Shown piece by piece: positions 26,814 to 36,854 of a stretch of DNA of 64,000 nucleotides; position 1 is the first letter of the stretch; each line of letters starts with the position of its first letter. A program made the translations under genes and the position numbers. The notes under the pieces were generated by a model. The model did no database searches and was not told the DNA's origin. It was given only the letters and a program-made list of their open reading frames with translations. The DNA is from Microbacterium tenebrionis. Its GTDB lineage: Bacteria > Actinomycetota > Actinomycetes > Actinomycetales > Microbacteriaceae. The DNA lies in contig NZ_CAHJXQ010000004.1 in NCBI RefSeq assembly GCF_903645325.1, positions 124,001 to 188,000 on the forward strand. The letters run 5' to 3'.

Positions 26814-27176
26814 GTGGACCCCGAGCGGATCGGCATCGTCGGCTGGTCCCTCGGCGGCTACTACGCGCCGCGCGCGCTCGCGTTCGAGAAGCGCCTGAAG
26901 CTCGGAGTCGCGTGGGGCGCCAACCACGACTGGTTCGAGGTGCAGGAAGGGCGTCGCCGCCGCGAGGGGGAGAACCCCGTCCCGCACTACTGGGATCACG
27001 TCTTCTGGGTGTGGGGTGCGTCGGACATGGACGACTTCATCGAGAAGACCCGCGGGATGCATCTCAACGGCGGCACGGAGCACATCTCGATCGACAACAT
27101 GCCGTATGTCGCCGGCATCATCGCCGACTGGGTCGCCGAGACGTTCGACGAGCTCGCGGCTTCTCAATCCGCCTGA
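26814..27176 (+). pseudogene. Alpha/beta hydrolase fragment, internally deleted
   Basis: Translation from GTG 26814 gives VDPERIGIVGWSLGGYYAPR, with the nucleophile elbow GWSLGG, then VPHYWDHVFWVWG. It then jumps at RGMHLNG to GGTEHISIDNMPYVAG, the C-terminal His region. Compared with remembered esterase/acyl-peptidase relatives, the N-terminal cap and about 60 residues carrying the acidic triad residue are missing. The upstream boundary with the uvrA-like gene lies near 26790-26813. Non-functional remnant. Confidence 0.7.
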
Positions 27177-27213
27177 GGGTCGCGCGCCGGGGGCGCGGGC
27201 GTGGAGCGGGAGA

Positions 27214-28370
<1,157 letters not shown>

Positions 28371-28374
<4 letters not shown>

Positions 28375-29558
28375 TCCGCGGGCTCCTCGGCGCGGGCGAT
28401 CGCGTCGCGCAGCCGCTGTGCACCGAGCTCGGGCGTCACCTCGGTCGCCCAGGCGCCCATCGCTGCCTCGGACCCCGCGAGGAACTTCAGCTTGTCGGCT
28501 GCCCGGCGCGGGCTCGTCAGCTGCAGGTGCAGCCGGACGGCATCCCGGCCGACGTTCACCGGCGCCTGATGCCACGCGGCGATGTACGGCGTGGGGGTGT
28601 CGTAGAGCGCGTCCACGCCCCGCAGCAGCCGAAGGTACAGGGGCGCGAGTTCATCGCGCTCGGCGGACGTGGTCTCGGCGAGGTCGGGGACGTGCCGGTG
28701 CGGCATCAGGTGCACCTCGAGCGGCCAGCGCGCGGCGAACGGCACGAACGCCGTCCAGTGCTCGCCGCGGAGCACGACGCGCTCGGATCCCTGCTCCTCG
28801 TCGAGGAGGTGCTGGAAGAGCTCCGGCGCCGTGCGGTCGATGCTCTCGAGCACCCGCCGCGTGCGGGGCGTGACGTACGGGTAGGCGTAGATCTGCCCGT
28901 GCGGGTGGGGGAGCGTGACCCCGATCGCCTCGCCGCGGTTCTCGAACGGGAAGACCTGCTCGATGCCCGGCAGCTGCGACAGCGCGGCGGTGCGGTCGGC
29001 CCAGGCCTCGATCACGGTGCGTGCGCGCGTGACGGTCTGCGTGCCGAATGAGCCGGAGTGGTCGGGGCTGAAACACACGACCTCGCAGCGCCCCGTCGCC
29101 GTGCGCGTACGGCCGAGACCCAGTGCGTCGAGGTCGTCGAGCCCGCGCGGAGCGTTGGCCGCCGCCGGAGCATCTCCGGTCGCCTGCGCGAGAGCGGGGC
29201 CGAAAGCGGGCGAGCGGTTCTCGAACACGGCGACGTCGTAGCGCGACGGCACCTCGGACGGATTCTCCGGCGTCTGCGGCGCCAGTGGGTCGGCGTCGGC
29301 ACCCGGCATCATCACCCGGTTCTGGCGGTTCGACGCGACCGTGATCCAGTCGCCGGTGAGCACGTCGAGGCGCATGCTCGCCGTCTCGGGACGCGGGTCG
29401 AGGGAGCGCGCATCGACGGCCCGGTCGGGACCGAGCGCGGTATCGGTGTCGTCGTAGTAGATCAGCTCTCGCCCGTCGGCGAGGCGCGTGGATCGCTTGA
29501 CCACGCCCGCACCGAGCTCGACGGTGTCGGCGGGGCGCAACTCCGGAGATTCGTGCAT
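28371..29558 (-). CDS. galT: Galactose-1-phosphate uridylyltransferase
   Basis: A 395-aa transferase exchanging UMP between UDP-glucose and galactose-1-phosphate. The catalytic HPH motif is seen in GVTLPHPHGQIYAYPYVTPR, preceded by ENRGEAIG, plus the second-domain EVHLMPHRHVPDLAE. ATG 29558 is preferred; upstream codons in frame (including GTG 29564) would run into the repeat region. First gene of the galTK operon, divergent from the LacI regulator at 29673, with operator-like repeats between them. Confidence 0.93.
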
Positions 29559-29564
29559 GTTCAC

Positions 29565-29656
29565 GTAAACACGGTAGCTCCACCGCGGTGATAACGTCAA
29601 CACTCAGGAGTTGTGAACACTGCGGAGTCGTCAACACTGCGCGGAGTCGTCAACAC
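29565..29656. repeat. Tandem GTCAACAC operator-like repeats between galT and its LacI regulator
   Basis: GTCAACAC occurs at 29596, 29630 and 29649, with GTGAACAC at 29613 and a degenerate GTAAACAC at 29565. The three main intervals are 17, 17 and 19 bp, and the last two copies share a longer GGAGTCGTCAACAC context. The same-orientation array in a divergent promoter region suggests a multi-site binding array for the adjacent LacI-type regulator. It also argues that the regulator does not start at the in-frame GTG 29613. Confidence 0.6.
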
Positions 29657-29672
29657 GGAGCAGAAGCGAGGG

Positions 29673-30743
29673 ATGCCGGTGACCGATGACCTTTCCGGCC
29701 TGATGCCTGCGCGGCGGCCCCGCCGCGGCGCGCCGTCCGGTCGCGTCTCGATGGCGATGGTCGCCAGCCGCGCCGGGGTGTCCGGGCAGACCGTCTCGCG
29801 CGTCGTCAACGACAGCCCGCGCGTCGACCCGGAGACGCGTGCACGGGTCGAGCAGGCCATGGCCGAGCTCGGTTACCGCCCCCATCGCGCGGCCAGAGCG
29901 CTCCGCACCGGGCGTTCGCTCACCCTCGGTATCGTCGCCACCACGCTCGCGACCACCGGCAATTCGCGGATGCTGCAGGCCACGGCCGAGGCCGCGGCCG
30001 AGCGCGGCTACGCGCTCACCGTCGTCACCGCGGCGGACGGCATCGGTGAGGCGTTCGCACGCCTGCGCGACCAGGGCGTCGACGGAGCCGTCGTCCTGAA
30101 CGAGGCATCCGCCCTCACTCACGCCTCGGACCAGCTCGAGGGGCTGAGGGTCGTCGTCGTCGACGCCGCAGCCGACAGCGGACTGCGGACGGTGTGCAGC
30201 GACCACGCCGGCGGTGCGATGGCCGCCACCCGGCATCTGCTCGACCGCGGCCACCGGACGGTCTACCATGTCGCCGGTCCGGCCGATTCCTTCGCCGCAG
30301 CCGAGCGGGAACGAGGATGGCGCGAGGCCCTCCATGCGGCGGGCGCCGACGTGCCGGAGGTCGTGCGCGGCGACTGGAGCGCAGCGTCCGGGCACGACGC
30401 GGCCGGGCGTCTGAGCGGCGCGACCGCCGTCTTCGCCGCCAACGACCAGATGGCGCTCGGGGTGCTCAGGGCGCTCGCCGAACGCGGCGACCGCGTACCC
30501 GACGACACCGAGGTGATCGGGTTCGACGACGTCCCCGAAGCCGCCGACTACCTGCCCCCGCTGACGACCGTGCGCCAGGACTTCACCGCGCTCGCCGAGG
30601 CCGCCGTGACCGCACTCGTCGCGGACCCGTCGACGCCGCTGGGCGACGAAGCCACGATCATCCCGACACGGCTGATCGTGCGGTCGAGCAGCCCGGAGCG
30701 ATCGGGCCTGATCACCCCGCGAACACGGCCCCCGGGTTCATGA
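29673..30743 (+). CDS. LacI-family transcriptional regulator (probable gal regulator)
   Basis: A 356-aa repressor with HTH VSMAMVASRAGVSGQTVSRVVNDSPRVDPETRARV, hinge ELGYRPHRAARALRTGRS and a C-terminal sugar-binding domain (AVFAANDQMALGVLRAL, VIGFDDVPEAADYLPPLTTVRQDF). ATG 29673 with GCGAGGG upstream is chosen; GTG 29613 would place the repeat array inside the gene. Divergent from galTK. Its 3' end overlaps the convergent oxidase pseudogene by about 30 bp. Confidence 0.87.
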   Translation: MPVTDDLSGLMPARRPRRGAPSGRVSMAMVASRAGVSGQTVSRVVNDSPRVDPETRARVEQAMAELGYRPHRAARALRTGRSLTLGIVATTLATTGNSRMLQATAEAAAERGYALTVVTAADGIGEAFARLRDQGVDGAVVLNEASALTHASDQLEGLRVVVVDAAADSGLRTVCSDHAGGAMAATRHLLDRGHRTVYHVAGPADSFAAAERERGWREALHAAGADVPEVVRGDWSAASGHDAAGRLSGATAVFAANDQMALGVLRALAERGDRVPDDTEVIGFDDVPEAADYLPPLTTVRQDFTALAEAAVTALVADPSTPLGDEATIIPTRLIVRSSSPERSGLITPRTRPPGS

Positions 30744-31872
30744 TCCCCTGCGGGTCCAGCGCCTTCTTGATCCGCTCGTTCAGTTCGAGCACGTCGTCGC
30801 CCAGGTAGTCGCCGAGCCACGGCCGCTTGAGCCGTCCGACGCCGTGCTCGCCGGTGATCGTCCCGCCGAGCGCGATCGCGAGCGCCATGACCTCGCCGTA
30901 CGCGAGGTGCGCGCGCTCCCGTTGCGCGTCATCGGCCGGATCGAACACGAGCACCGGATGCGTGTTGCCGTCGCCGGCGTGTGCGAGCACCGCGATTGTC
31001 TGTGCTGCGGCATCCGCATGTCCGTCCGACTGGATGACGAGCATCGCCGCCGCGTCGACATCGAGCCCCGTCCGCGTCGCCGCCTCGACCGCGCGGATCG
31101 TCGGGTTGTCCATGAACTCCAGCATCTACGGGCGAGCGCTGCGGGTCGCCTCGATGACGGCGCCGGTGGCGCCCTCGAGAGTCGGGACGACCGCCACCAG
31201 CGTCGTGGGCGGTAATTGCGGCGGCACGAGGCGAAGGATCACCTCGGTGATCACCCCGAGCGTCCCCTCGCTGCCGACGAACAGCTTCGTCAGCGACAGC
31301 CCCGCGACATCCTTCACCCGCGGGCCGCCCAGGCGCACGGCCCGCCCGTCAGCGAGCACGACCGTCATGCCGAGCACGTCGTCCGTCGTCACCCCGTACT
31401 TCACGCAGCACAGCCCGCCGGCGTTCGTCGCGACGTTCCCGCCGATCGAGCAGAACTCGAACGATGACGGGTCGGGCGGGTACCAGAGGCCGTGCGCGGA
31501 TGCCGCGGCCTTGACCTCTGCGTTGAATGCACCGGGCTGGACGACGGCCATCCGCGTGTCCGCATCGACCGAGATCGACCGCATCCGATCCAGAGACAGC
31601 ACGATCGCGCCGTCCACGGCCGTGCTCCCGCCGGACAGCCCCGAGCCCGCGCCGCGCGGGATCACCGCGGTGCCGGTCTCGGCCGCCAGTCGCACGACGG
31701 CCTGCACGTCCTCGGTCGAGGTCGCGCGCACCACCGCGAGCGGAACCCCGGCGGCAGGATCGTTCGCACGATCCCAGCGGTACGCGTCCATCGACCCTGG
31801 ATCGGTGATGACCGCCCCGTCGGGGAGAGAGGTCTTGAGCCGCTCGATCACGGAGCCGGTCGCCTCTGACAT
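30712..31872 (-). pseudogene. FAD-linked oxidase (glycolate oxidase GlcD-like), nonsense and internal deletion
   Basis: The 5' half is a normal FAD-binding-4 domain (VVRATSTEDVQAVVRLA, PRGAGSGLSGGSTAVDGAIVLSL, PPDPSSFEFCSIGGNVATNAGG). After SARP a TAG (31126-31128) interrupts the frame exactly where TCG is expected, before MLEFMDNPTIRAVE in the same frame. The C-terminal half (AHAGDGNTHPVLVFDP, TGEHGVGRLKRPWL) joins IQSDGHADAAAQTI directly to AVLAHAGDGN, missing about 75 residues of the usual domain. Two independent lesions make it a pseudogene. Confidence 0.82.
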
Positions 31873-31942
31873 GCGTGTCCTTCCTGACAGCGATCACCCT
31901 ACGCGAACACCGATCCGAGGCGTTCCGGTAAGGTCGGCTGAC

Positions 31943-33550
31943 ATGAGTACGGCAACGACGCGCGCACCGAAACGCGAGGCCTTCGGCTCTCGCAACGTCT
32001 TCATCCTCTCGGCCATCGGCTCGGCCGTCGGCCTCGGAAACATCTGGCGCTTCCCGTATGTCGCATACGAGGGCGGCGGCGGCGCCTTCCTCATCCCGTA
32101 CCTGTGCGCGCTGCTGACCGCCGGCATCCCGCTGCTGTTCTTCGACTACGCGATCGGACACCGCTTCCGCGGCTCTGCACCGCTCGCATTCCGCCGCCTG
32201 CACCGCGCGGCCGAGCCGCTCGGCTGGTGGCAGGTGCTCATCTGCGTCGTGATCTCGGTCTACTACGCGGTCATCATCGCGTGGGCGGCGATGTACACCT
32301 GGTTCTCGGCGCAGCTCAGCTGGGGCCCCGGTAACGAGAACGACTTCTTCTTCGGCGACTTCCTCAACATGGGCGATGTAGCCGGGGGCATCTCGCTCGA
32401 ATTCGTCCCGCAGGTCGGCATCCCGTTGCTCGTGGTCTGGGTCGTGACGATCGTGATCATGGGCTTCGGCGTCAAGCGCGGCATCGGCGCGGCGAACTCG
32501 GTGCTGCTGCCGCTGCTGACGGTCATGTTCATCGTCCTCGTGGTGCAGTCGCTGTTCCTCCCGGGGGCCATGGACGGGCTCAACGCGTTCTTCACGCCCA
32601 ACTGGCAGGCTCTCGGCGACCCCGCCGTGTGGGCCAGTGCGTACGGGCACATCTTCTTCTCGCTGTCCGTGGCGTTCGGCATCATGGTGACGTACTCGTC
32701 GTACCTGAAGCGCAAGACCGACCTGACCGGCTCCGGCCTCGTGGTCGGCTTCGCGAACTCGGGATTCGAGATCCTCGCCGGCATCGGCGTCTTCGCCGCC
32801 CTCGGCTTCATGGCACAGGCGCAGTCGGCCCAGGTGTCCGACGTCGCCTCTGCCGGCATCGGCCTTGCCTTCGTCGCCTTCCCGACGATCGTCTCCCAGG
32901 CCGCCGGTGGCCCGCTCATCGGCGTTCTCTTCTTCGGCGCGCTGACGTTCGCAGGGCTCACCTCGATGATCTCGATCCTCGAGGTCATCGTCGCCGCGAT
33001 CCAGGACAAGCTCGGCTGGGGTCGCATACGCGCGACGCTCATCGTCACGATCCCGCTGGCGGTCATCTCGATGGCGTTCTTCTCGACGACCACCGCGCTG
33101 GCGGTGCTGGACACGACGGATGCCTTCGTCAACGCCTTCGGCATCATGGCGGTCGCGCTCGTGGCGGTCATCGTGGTCGCCTGGCTGCTGCACAAGCTCC
33201 CCGTCTTGAGCGAGCACCTGAACCGCCGCTCGAGCTTCCGCACCGGCCTGACCTGGAAGCTGCTGGTGGGGCTGCTCGCCCCGATCGTGCTCGGCTACCT
33301 GTTCATCAGCGAGCTCGTCGCCAAGATCAACACCCCGTACGAGGGCTATCCGGACTGGTTCCTCTCGATCTTCGGGTGGGGGATGGTGATTTCGCTCGTG
33401 ATCCTCGCCGTAATCCTGTCGCTCGTACCGTGGAGCAGGCGTTCGCACGCCAAGGACGACCCCGAGTACGACGAATTCCTCGTCGAGGAGAGCTACGAGC
33501 CGGATGCCGAGACCGGAACGATCCGGACGGCCGAGGGGGCGGGAGCATGA
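31943..33550 (+). CDS. metP: Sodium-dependent transporter, NSS family (MetP-like methionine/alanine importer)
   Basis: A 535-aa neurotransmitter:sodium symporter-type protein. The first helix carries SAIGSAVGLGNIWRFPYVAYEGGGGAFLIPY, the unwound Na+/substrate site, and about 11-12 helices follow. The acidic C-terminal tail is cytoplasmic. The frame is open over 1 kb upstream, but ATG 31943 matches the conserved family start. A small membrane protein (MetS) overlaps its stop, the arrangement of the Corynebacterium MetPS importer, hence the symbol. Substrate by analogy. Confidence 0.85.
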   Translation: MSTATTRAPKREAFGSRNVFILSAIGSAVGLGNIWRFPYVAYEGGGGAFLIPYLCALLTAGIPLLFFDYAIGHRFRGSAPLAFRRLHRAAEPLGWWQVLICVVISVYYAVIIAWAAMYTWFSAQLSWGPGNENDFFFGDFLNMGDVAGGISLEFVPQVGIPLLVVWVVTIVIMGFGVKRGIGAANSVLLPLLTVMFIVLVVQSLFLPGAMDGLNAFFTPNWQALGDPAVWASAYGHIFFSLSVAFGIMVTYSSYLKRKTDLTGSGLVVGFANSGFEILAGIGVFAALGFMAQAQSAQVSDVASAGIGLAFVAFPTIVSQAAGGPLIGVLFFGALTFAGLTSMISILEVIVAAIQDKLGWGRIRATLIVTIPLAVISMAFFSTTTALAVLDTTDAFVNAFGIMAVALVAVIVVAWLLHKLPVLSEHLNRRSSFRTGLTWKLLVGLLAPIVLGYLFISELVAKINTPYEGYPDWFLSIFGWGMVISLVILAVILSLVPWSRRSHAKDDPEYDEFLVEESYEPDAETGTIRTAEGAGA

Positions 33551-33681
33551 CGACGCCGGCAATCATCTTCATGATCATCGCGATGGTCACGGTGTGGGGC
33601 GGCCTCGTCGCCGCGATCGTGAACCTCGTGCGTCACCCCGAGCAGGTCGACGACGAACCGGCGCCGCCGGTCGAACTCTGA
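33547..33681 (+). CDS. metS: Small membrane subunit of the methionine/alanine importer (MetS-like)
   Basis: A 44-aa peptide: one hydrophobic helix (IIFMIIAMVTVWGGLVAAIVNL) followed by a short charged tail, RHPEQVDDEPAPP. ATG 33547 overlaps the transporter stop (ATGA). Size, sequence type and position match MetS, which is required for MetP activity in Corynebacterium. Confidence 0.82.
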   Translation: MTTPAIIFMIIAMVTVWGGLVAAIVNLVRHPEQVDDEPAPPVEL

Positions 33682-33754
33682 TCCGCAAGGGGGTTTCCCG
33701 CCTCGGCATCCCCGGCGCATACTGGGGTCTTCACCGAACCGTGAGGAGACATCC

Positions 33755-34321
33755 ATGTCGTACAAGGTGGGCTATTTCATCGGAAGCCTCTCATCCACGT
33801 CCATCAACCGCACCCTGTCGAAGGCGCTCATCCGACTCGCGCCCGACGACCTGGAGTTCACCGAGATCCCCATCGGCGGCCTTCCGCTGTACAGCCCCGA
33901 CGCCGACGACGACTACCCGGCCGAGGCGCGCGAACTGAAGACGTCGATCGAGGCGACCGACGCTGTGCTGTTCATCTCGCCGGAGTACAACCGCTCGATC
34001 CCGGGCGCGCTCAAGAACGCGATCGACTGGGCGTCGCGCCCGTACGGCGAGAACTCCTTCGACCACCTGCCGGCCGCGATGATCGGCGCCTCCATCGGCG
34101 CCATCGGCACGGCCGTCTCTCAGCAGGCGCTGCGCTCGGTCCTCGCCTTCTGCAACACCCGCCTCATGACTGCCCCCGAGGCCTACATCCACTTCACGAA
34201 GGACGTGTTCCAGGAGGACGGCACGATAACCAAGCCCGAGACGGAGGAGTTCCTCCGTGACTACATGGCGGAGTTCCGCGAGCACATCGTGCGCGTACTC
34301 ACGGTTCTTCCGCGTCGTTGA
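33755..34321 (+). CDS. NADPH-dependent FMN reductase family protein
   Basis: A 188-aa flavodoxin-fold protein. The FMN phosphate loop appears as GYFIGSLSSTSINRTLSKAL, and the PEYNRSIPGALKNAIDWASRP motif binds the isoalloxazine ring, as in quinone, chromate and azo reductases. GAGGAGAC lies before ATG 33755. It stands alone as a transcription unit. The physiological acceptor is unknown. Confidence 0.88.
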   Translation: MSYKVGYFIGSLSSTSINRTLSKALIRLAPDDLEFTEIPIGGLPLYSPDADDDYPAEARELKTSIEATDAVLFISPEYNRSIPGALKNAIDWASRPYGENSFDHLPAAMIGASIGAIGTAVSQQALRSVLAFCNTRLMTAPEAYIHFTKDVFQEDGTITKPETEEFLRDYMAEFREHIVRVLTVLPRR

Positions 34322-34524
34322 CGCCGGTCGCGGATGCGGCCAAGGTCACGTGCACGCTGTACGGGACGATGCCTCCGGACCGCCGAGCCGATGCGCACGG
34401 CATCCGCGGTCAGGGCGAACGTGAACCGATCGCCATCGCGCGTGACGGTCAGGTGCGGATCGCCCGCACCCCACTCGGCATGCGTGGTGGTCGGCTCGTA
34501 GGGGGCGTCATCGTGAGAATTCAT
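34261..34524 (-). CDS. Small hypothetical protein, possibly frameshifted
   Basis: An 87-aa frame starting at ATG 34524: MNSHDDAPYEPTTTHAEWG, then TVTRDGDRFTFALTADAVRIGS, which reads like the first strands of an FHA-type domain. After IGS the protein becomes Arg-rich and runs antisense into the FMN reductase gene, which is unusual. Shifting frame near 34400 instead gives a shorter, more ordinary tail stopping at 34299-34301. I do not recognise it and cannot decide which is real. It occupies most of the 311-bp gap at 34322-34632. Confidence 0.3.
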   Translation of the reverse strand: MNSHDDAPYEPTTTHAEWGAGDPHLTVTRDGDRFTFALTADAVRIGSAVRRHRPVQRARDLGRIRDRRQRRGRTVSTRTMCSRNSAM

Positions 34525-34632
34525 CGCGGTGTCCTCTCGTCGCTCGGATGAACTCACGCTAGGGGAGACGCGCCGGGGCGGAAGAGGGGTTGACCGGTGC
34601 GACGGCGCGTGTCTGATGCGTACGCTACGACC

Positions 34633-34968
34633 ATGGGCAGATTCATCTACGAGGGCGGGGTCAAGGTCGAGGTCGACGACCGCGCACTGACGCATCTGCA
34701 GCTCGTCATCAGCGCCAAGCTGCGCCGCGGCGAGCCCTTCGCGTTCAGCTGGCGAGACGACGCCAGCGTCGGCGGCGGACGCACGACCGTCTGGGTGCAC
34801 CCGGGCAGCTCGATCGTCTACAAGTACTACGGCGGCCGTCAGCCCACGATCAACCGCGCCTGGGTCGACGCCCTCGCGTTCACCGCCAACGCGCGGACCG
34901 GTCTCTACCTCGTTCCCGAGCCGCCCGAGCCCGGCGGCGAGCCGGCCTCGTCGGAGCTGCCCGGCTGA
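34633..34968 (+). CDS. DUF7882-type conserved small protein of Microbacteriaceae
   Basis: A 111-aa protein beginning MGRFIYEGGVKVEVDDRAL, with HLQLVISAKLRRGEPFAFSW and SIVYKYYGGRQPTINRAWVDAL, a pattern I recall as widespread in Microbacteriaceae and often mislabelled ATP-dependent DNA ligase. No catalytic motif is visible. Function unknown. The C-terminal 64 bp overlap the convergent surE gene. Confidence 0.75.
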   Translation: MGRFIYEGGVKVEVDDRALTHLQLVISAKLRRGEPFAFSWRDDASVGGGRTTVWVHPGSSIVYKYYGGRQPTINRAWVDALAFTANARTGLYLVPEPPEPGGEPASSELPG

Positions 34969-35708
34969 GCCCCGAGCCCGAGCGGCCGCTCGATGATCGA
35001 GTCGATGCCGGTCACGGTGATCCAGCCGTCTGCGAGGTTCGCCGCATCGCTGTGGGCAGTGGGGACGTTGGGCAGCTCTTCGACGGCGAGCCGAAGGTAG
35101 CTCTCCTCGCTCTCGGCCACCGTCATCTGGACGATGCCGAACGGCGCGAGCGTCGATTCGCGGATACCGCGGGCGCTCTCGCTGTTGGGAACGTTGACGT
35201 TCATCACCGTGCCCTCCTCGCGGGCCAGCAGTTCCGGGATCAGGGCGATCGCGGCATCCGCCCCGCTCTTCCAGTGGAACCGTCCGGGATTCATCCCGAC
35301 ATCCAGCGACACGGCCATCGCGCGCGCGCCGTTGAGCCCGCCGGTCAGGGCGGCGCCGACGGTACCGGAGTGCAGGATGGCGCGGCCGACGTTCGCGCCG
35401 TGGTTCACGCCCGACAGCACGACATCGGCGGGATCGCCGAACGCCCCGCGCGCGGCGATCAACGCGATCAGGCCCGGTCCGCCCTGGATGGCGAACGCCT
35501 TCACCTCGGGGATCGGCGCCAGCGTGCGGTGCTCCACGCCGATCCGGCCGTTGGTCTCGGCCGCCACGATCGACGCGCTCGAACCGCTCGACTGCACGGC
35601 GGGTGCGGCGACGGTGACGTCGAACCCGGCGCCGAGTGCGGCCTCGGCCAGCGCGCACAGCCCCGGCGCGTCGATGCCGTCGTCGTTGGTGATGAGTACG
35701 CGGGTCAT
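34905..35708 (-). CDS. surE: 5'/3'-nucleotidase SurE
   Basis: A 267-aa metal-dependent survival-protein phosphatase acting on nucleoside monophosphates. The N-terminal Asp-Asp pair is in VLITNDDGIDAPG, followed by AAPAVQSSGSSAS, and Asn in VLSGVNHGANVG completes the metal site. GTVGAALTG and VNVNVPN are also typical. The C-terminal 15-20 residues are a Gly/Ser-rich tail. It overlaps the upstream kinase by 4 nt and ends convergently inside the DUF7882 gene. Confidence 0.92.
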   Translation of the reverse strand: MTRVLITNDDGIDAPGLCALAEAALGAGFDVTVAAPAVQSSGSSASIVAAETNGRIGVEHRTLAPIPEVKAFAIQGGPGLIALIAARGAFGDPADVVLSGVNHGANVGRAILHSGTVGAALTGGLNGARAMAVSLDVGMNPGRFHWKSGADAAIALIPELLAREEGTVMNVNVPNSESARGIRESTLAPFGIVQMTVAESEESYLRLAVEELPNVPTAHSDAANLADGWITVTGIDSIIERPLGLGAQPGSSDEAGSPPGSGGSGTR

Positions 35709-36706
35709 CGCTCGTCCTCCTCCGGCTCGGCGAGTGCAGCCAGCCCGTCGGGGCTCACCCTTCCCTCGGGTTCACGGTCATCGGCGTCCCCGGAGGGAAG
35801 CTCGCGGACGGCGACCTTCTCGCGCAAGCTCTCGATCACGTCGGCATCGCCGGTGCCCAGTCCGTGCCGGGTCACGTTGAGCGCCCCGGCCGCCGCGCCC
35901 AGGGTGATCGCGTCCCGCAACGGTTCATCGCGGGTGAGCGCCGCGATCACTCCCGCGGTGAGGGAGTCGCCGGCGCCGCGGGTCTCGTTCTCCTCGAACG
36001 GGGGCGGGGTCACCTCGAGGATGCCGTCGGCATCGGCCAGTAGCAGCGGGTCGCCCGCTCGCGTGACGATCACCGCGCCTGCGCCCTCGGCGCGGAGCCG
36101 CTGCATCGCGGTGACGATCTCCTCATCGGTCGTCTCGGCGACCAGGCCGTCGGCCTTGAGCTCCTCGTGGCTGACCTTGAGCACGTCGACCGCGCCGGCT
36201 ACCACCGCCTCGAGCCGTTCGCCGGCCAGGTCGGCGACGACGGTCTTGCCGGCCGCGCGCAGATCGATCGTGAGGCGCCGGTAGAAGTCGGCGGGGATCG
36301 TGTGTTCGCCGGCGGGGCCGCTGAGCACCACGACGGACGCGTCCTCACTGCTGCGCAGCATCGCCGCGTAGAGATCGTCGAGGTCGTGCCGCCCGATCGG
36401 GTCGCCGTCCTCCTCGTCGACGACGATCCGCTCGCCGCCGCGCCGGTCGTGCACGTACGCCGAGCCGCGCCCGTCGCGGGTGAGCGCGTGGACGGTGACG
36501 TCCTCGTCCTCCAGCAGGTGCTGCATCGTGCGCCCGACCTCGCCGGTGAGCAGGCAGCACACGGTCACCGGCACCTGCAGGCGCCGCAGCATCCTCGCCT
36601 GCCAGACGCCCTGACCGCCGGCGTGCACATGGATCTCCGAACCCTGCGGATGGTCTTCGACCGTGACCGTCAACGTGGGCGACGGGGCAAGAATCGTGAC
36701 GCTCAT
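35705..36706 (-). CDS. PfkB-family sugar kinase (1-phosphofructokinase-like)
   Basis: A 333-aa kinase starting MSVTILAPSPTLTVTVEDH. The first signature is HVHAGGQGVWQARMLRRLQ and the second ETRGAGDSLTAGVIAAL with the catalytic Asp. The GGQG variant and overall organisation resemble 1-phosphofructokinase/tagatose-6-phosphate kinase, but the exact substrate cannot be assigned. It is translationally coupled to surE. Confidence 0.8.
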   Translation of the reverse strand: MSVTILAPSPTLTVTVEDHPQGSEIHVHAGGQGVWQARMLRRLQVPVTVCCLLTGEVGRTMQHLLEDEDVTVHALTRDGRGSAYVHDRRGGERIVVDEEDGDPIGRHDLDDLYAAMLRSSEDASVVVLSGPAGEHTIPADFYRRLTIDLRAAGKTVVADLAGERLEAVVAGAVDVLKVSHEELKADGLVAETTDEEIVTAMQRLRAEGAGAVIVTRAGDPLLLADADGILEVTPPPFEENETRGAGDSLTAGVIAALTRDEPLRDAITLGAAAGALNVTRHGLGTGDADVIESLREKVAVRELPSGDADDREPEGRVSPDGLAALAEPEEDER

Positions 36707-36854
36707 GTCGACTCGCTTTCGTCCGGTGGCTCAGCTCTCTCGTTCGATCCTCCAGTGTCTGCCGCCGGGACGGGGAGGTGTCAACCCCCTTGGTCAGAAG
36801 CATCCCGTAGAAGAAGGTGGAACCACACCCCCTGACGCTGAAGGAGCGGCCCGC

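Noticed and set aside
31349..33562. 737-aa antisense frame opposite the NSS transporter
   Set aside because: Length alone is not evidence. Composition is Arg/Asp/Glu-rich low complexity and the sense strand is a clear transporter.
34261..35658. 465-aa minus-strand frame overlapping surE and DUF7882
   Set aside because: Arg-rich shadow of surE in another frame. Only the N-terminal 87-aa portion starting at 34524 was kept, as a low-confidence separate gene.
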